From a candidate division GN15 bacterium (lineage in GTDB: Bacteria > Zixibacteria > MSB-5A5 > GN15 > FEB-12), in contig WJKG01000113.1 in assembly GCA_014729205.1 (NCBI GenBank), positions 1-8,297 of the forward strand: a stretch of DNA of 8,297 nucleotides, given 5' to 3'. Positions 7,475 to 8,297 of this stretch are shown here, one piece after another. Position 1 is the first letter of the stretch. Each line of letters begins with the position of its first letter. Under the pieces are notes generated by a model. That model saw only the letters and a list, made by a program, of their open reading frames with translations. It was not told the DNA's origin and made no database searches. Made by a program: the position numbers and the translations under genes.

Positions 7475-7482
7475 CCCTTCCT
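7475..7482 (-). promoter_or_regulatory. Ribosome binding site deciding the response regulator start
   Basis: AGGAAGGG on the minus strand ends 4 nt before the ATG at 7470. The upstream in-frame ATG at 7485 has only a distant, weaker purine stretch, so the shorter protein starting MKDNSK is more likely. Confidence 0.6.
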
Positions 7483-7509
7483 CATGATTATTGCGTCTTC
7501 ACCTTCAGG

Positions 7510-7536
7510 ATATCGGCGACGCCCAGACGGGGTTGA
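7510..7536 (-). promoter_or_regulatory. Putative sigma-28 (FliA-type) promoter for the response regulator operon
   Basis: On the minus strand the sequence reads TCAA, 15 nt, GCCGATAT. The sigma-28 consensus is TAAA-N15-GCCGATAA, giving 3/4 in the -35 core and 7/8 in the -10 with exact spacing. Initiation would fall near 7503, leaving a leader of about 33 nt before the ATG at 7470. The extended -35 match is poor, so this is a candidate only. Confidence 0.45.
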
Positions 7537-7791
7537 TTATGGGCGCCTCTCTACACCTCGAAGTAACCGACGTAACAACTGAAACGACAAAAGCTTACAA
7601 ATAGAGATCGATGCTGCGCAATTACAGATCAAAGTGGAATCTGTGTTTTTCCTGTACAGCGCTGCAAAGGGGTGCCAAACAACTGGCTGATACCCAAGGC
7701 AGTAGACGAGCTTCCTCACAGTCTGACAATGTGCTCTGGTTGAGAGTCCTGCCTCTTCAGGATCAAAGACCAATGACTGCAAGAACGTCAC

Positions 7792-7818
7792 TGAATTCTA
7801 TAGAAATCATGCCGATGA
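7792..7818 (+). promoter_or_regulatory. Putative sigma-28 (FliA-type) promoter for the chemoreceptor-like gene
   Basis: The sequence reads TGAA, 15 nt, GCCGATGA. Compared with TAAA-N15-GCCGATAA this is 3/4 in the -35 core and 7/8 in the -10 with exact spacing, and 5/8 over the extended -35 (TAAAGTTT). A perfect 10-bp palindrome (TTCTATAGAA, 7796-7805) lies in the spacer. The leader would be about 135 nt. Sigma-28 commonly drives chemoreceptor genes, which fits the downstream gene. Confidence 0.5.
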
Positions 7819-7959
7819 TACTGCATAGAAGGGGATGAGTTTTGGAAGGGCGGTTTCTGCCTGTTTCTGATCCCACATCATATTATCAGCAAGGAAGCAC
7901 AACTGCCATAGAGGAGCCATCTCTAACAGGGATGCAACGAAGAGGGAGAGGACACTGTC

Positions 7960-8297
7960 ATGCTCAAGAATCTCAGAATCAACACCAAGCTAATAGCGGT
8001 GTTCCTGCTCATAGGCATCTTGCCGGCAGGTATCATTGGCCTCATTAGCGTAAACAACTCCTCCAATGCCCTGGAGGAAAAAGCCTTCGACCAGTTAGTG
8101 TCTTTGCGAGACGTCAAGAAAGGCCAGGTAGAAAACTACTTCGGTGAGCGACTGGGCGATGTTTCCGTCCTGTCGACTAATCCCACGGTTATCGAGGCGA
8201 TGGAGGCATATGCCGAGGCGTATGAAAGCGGCGTGGAGAGCTCTGTCTATCAGGAGGTCGACGCTACTTACTCGCCGTGGCTGACTCAGTATGAGAA
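7960..8297 (+). CDS. Methyl-accepting chemotaxis protein-like sensor, N-terminal part (3' partial)
   Basis: The frame is open from the ATG at 7960 to the window edge, giving 112 residues. GAGG at 7948-7951 lies 8 nt before the ATG, and an in-frame stop at 7924 excludes a longer start. The N-terminus is typical of chemoreceptors: a short basic cytoplasmic segment (MLKNLRINTK), one transmembrane helix (about 11-31), then the start of a periplasmic ligand-binding region. That region has the pattern LRDVKKGQVENYF, ERLGDVSVLSTNPTVIEAM and a Tyr/Trp-containing segment near YSPW, common to MCPs of many Gram-negative phyla. The HAMP and signalling domains would lie beyond the window, so a sensor kinase or cyclase with the same sensor module cannot be excluded. 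The sigma-28-like promoter upstream favours a chemoreceptor. Confidence 0.75.
   Translation, partial: MLKNLRINTKLIAVFLLIGILPAGIIGLISVNNSSNALEEKAFDQLVSLRDVKKGQVENYFGERLGDVSVLSTNPTVIEAMEAYAEAYESGVESSVYQEVDATYSPWLTQYE

Larger units (their letters stand above)
7486..7959. other. Divergent intergenic region
   Basis: This long gap between the divergently transcribed response regulator operon and chemoreceptor-like gene holds no convincing gene. Short open frames at 7611-7838 (+) and 7537-7791 (-) lack ribosome binding sites and protein-like composition. Two sigma-28-like promoters point outwards at 7510-7536 (-) and 7792-7818 (+), leaving about 255 bp between them without recognised features. Confidence 0.6.

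Noticed and set aside
7755..7768. Short direct repeats (CTTCAGGA and GATCAAAG each also found earlier in the intergenic region)
   Set aside because: They are eight-base repeats with irregular spacing, with no array structure and no sign of a mobile element or CRISPR.
7537..7791. Minus-strand open frame of 84 codons in the same region
   Set aside because: It has no ribosome binding site or family resemblance and overlaps the opposite spurious frame.
7611..7838. Plus-strand open frame of 75 codons in the divergent intergenic region
   Set aside because: It has no ribosome binding site, no motif and a composition unlike a real protein, and its 3' end covers the sigma-28-like promoter.

Overview
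The window is a bacterial chromosomal segment of moderate GC content with conventional Shine-Dalgarno sites. The mix of genes is typical of the Fibrobacteres-Chlorobi-Bacteroidetes superphylum and neighbouring candidate phyla such as Zixibacteria or Latescibacteria. It holds a succinate dehydrogenase/fumarate reductase-like flavoprotein, a DUF4412-like exported protein, a large secreted protein ending in a FlgD-Ig/type IX-like C-terminal domain, and REC-domain and chemotaxis signalling genes. This taxonomic guess is an inference from gene style, because no marker gene is present.

Layout. Positions 3-1247 (+) encode the C-terminal two thirds of the flavoprotein, cut by the window edge and followed by a strong hairpin terminator. 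Positions 1489-2277 (+) encode a small exported protein with a structured-looking leader. A 13-bp hairpin with a T-run at 2310-2348 separates it from the convergent 856-residue secreted protein (4952-2382, -). About 250 bp further on is a two-gene minus-strand operon: a single-domain Rcp1/CheY-like response regulator (7470-6961) that overlaps by 17 nt a REC plus histidine-kinase-like protein (6977-5199). A 489-bp divergent intergenic region separates this operon from a plus-strand gene starting at 7960. That gene runs off the window and looks like the N-terminus of a methyl-accepting chemotaxis protein.

The most interesting part is the signalling block at 5199-8297. The histidine-kinase-like protein keeps the overall REC, dimerisation and ATPase-like architecture. 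However, it has lost the phosphoacceptor His (Asn instead), the N-box Asn, the G1 Asp and Gly, a G2 Gly, and the acidic pair of its REC domain. It therefore reads as a pseudokinase or scaffold with an extra, unrecognised C-terminal region of about 190 residues. Both the operon and the chemoreceptor-like gene are preceded by good matches, with exact 15-nt spacing, to the flagellar/chemotaxis sigma-28 promoter (TAAA-N15-GCCGATAA). This suggests that the three genes form one co-regulated, motility-linked sensory unit. That role is inference; the residue losses and promoter-like strings are read directly from the sequence.
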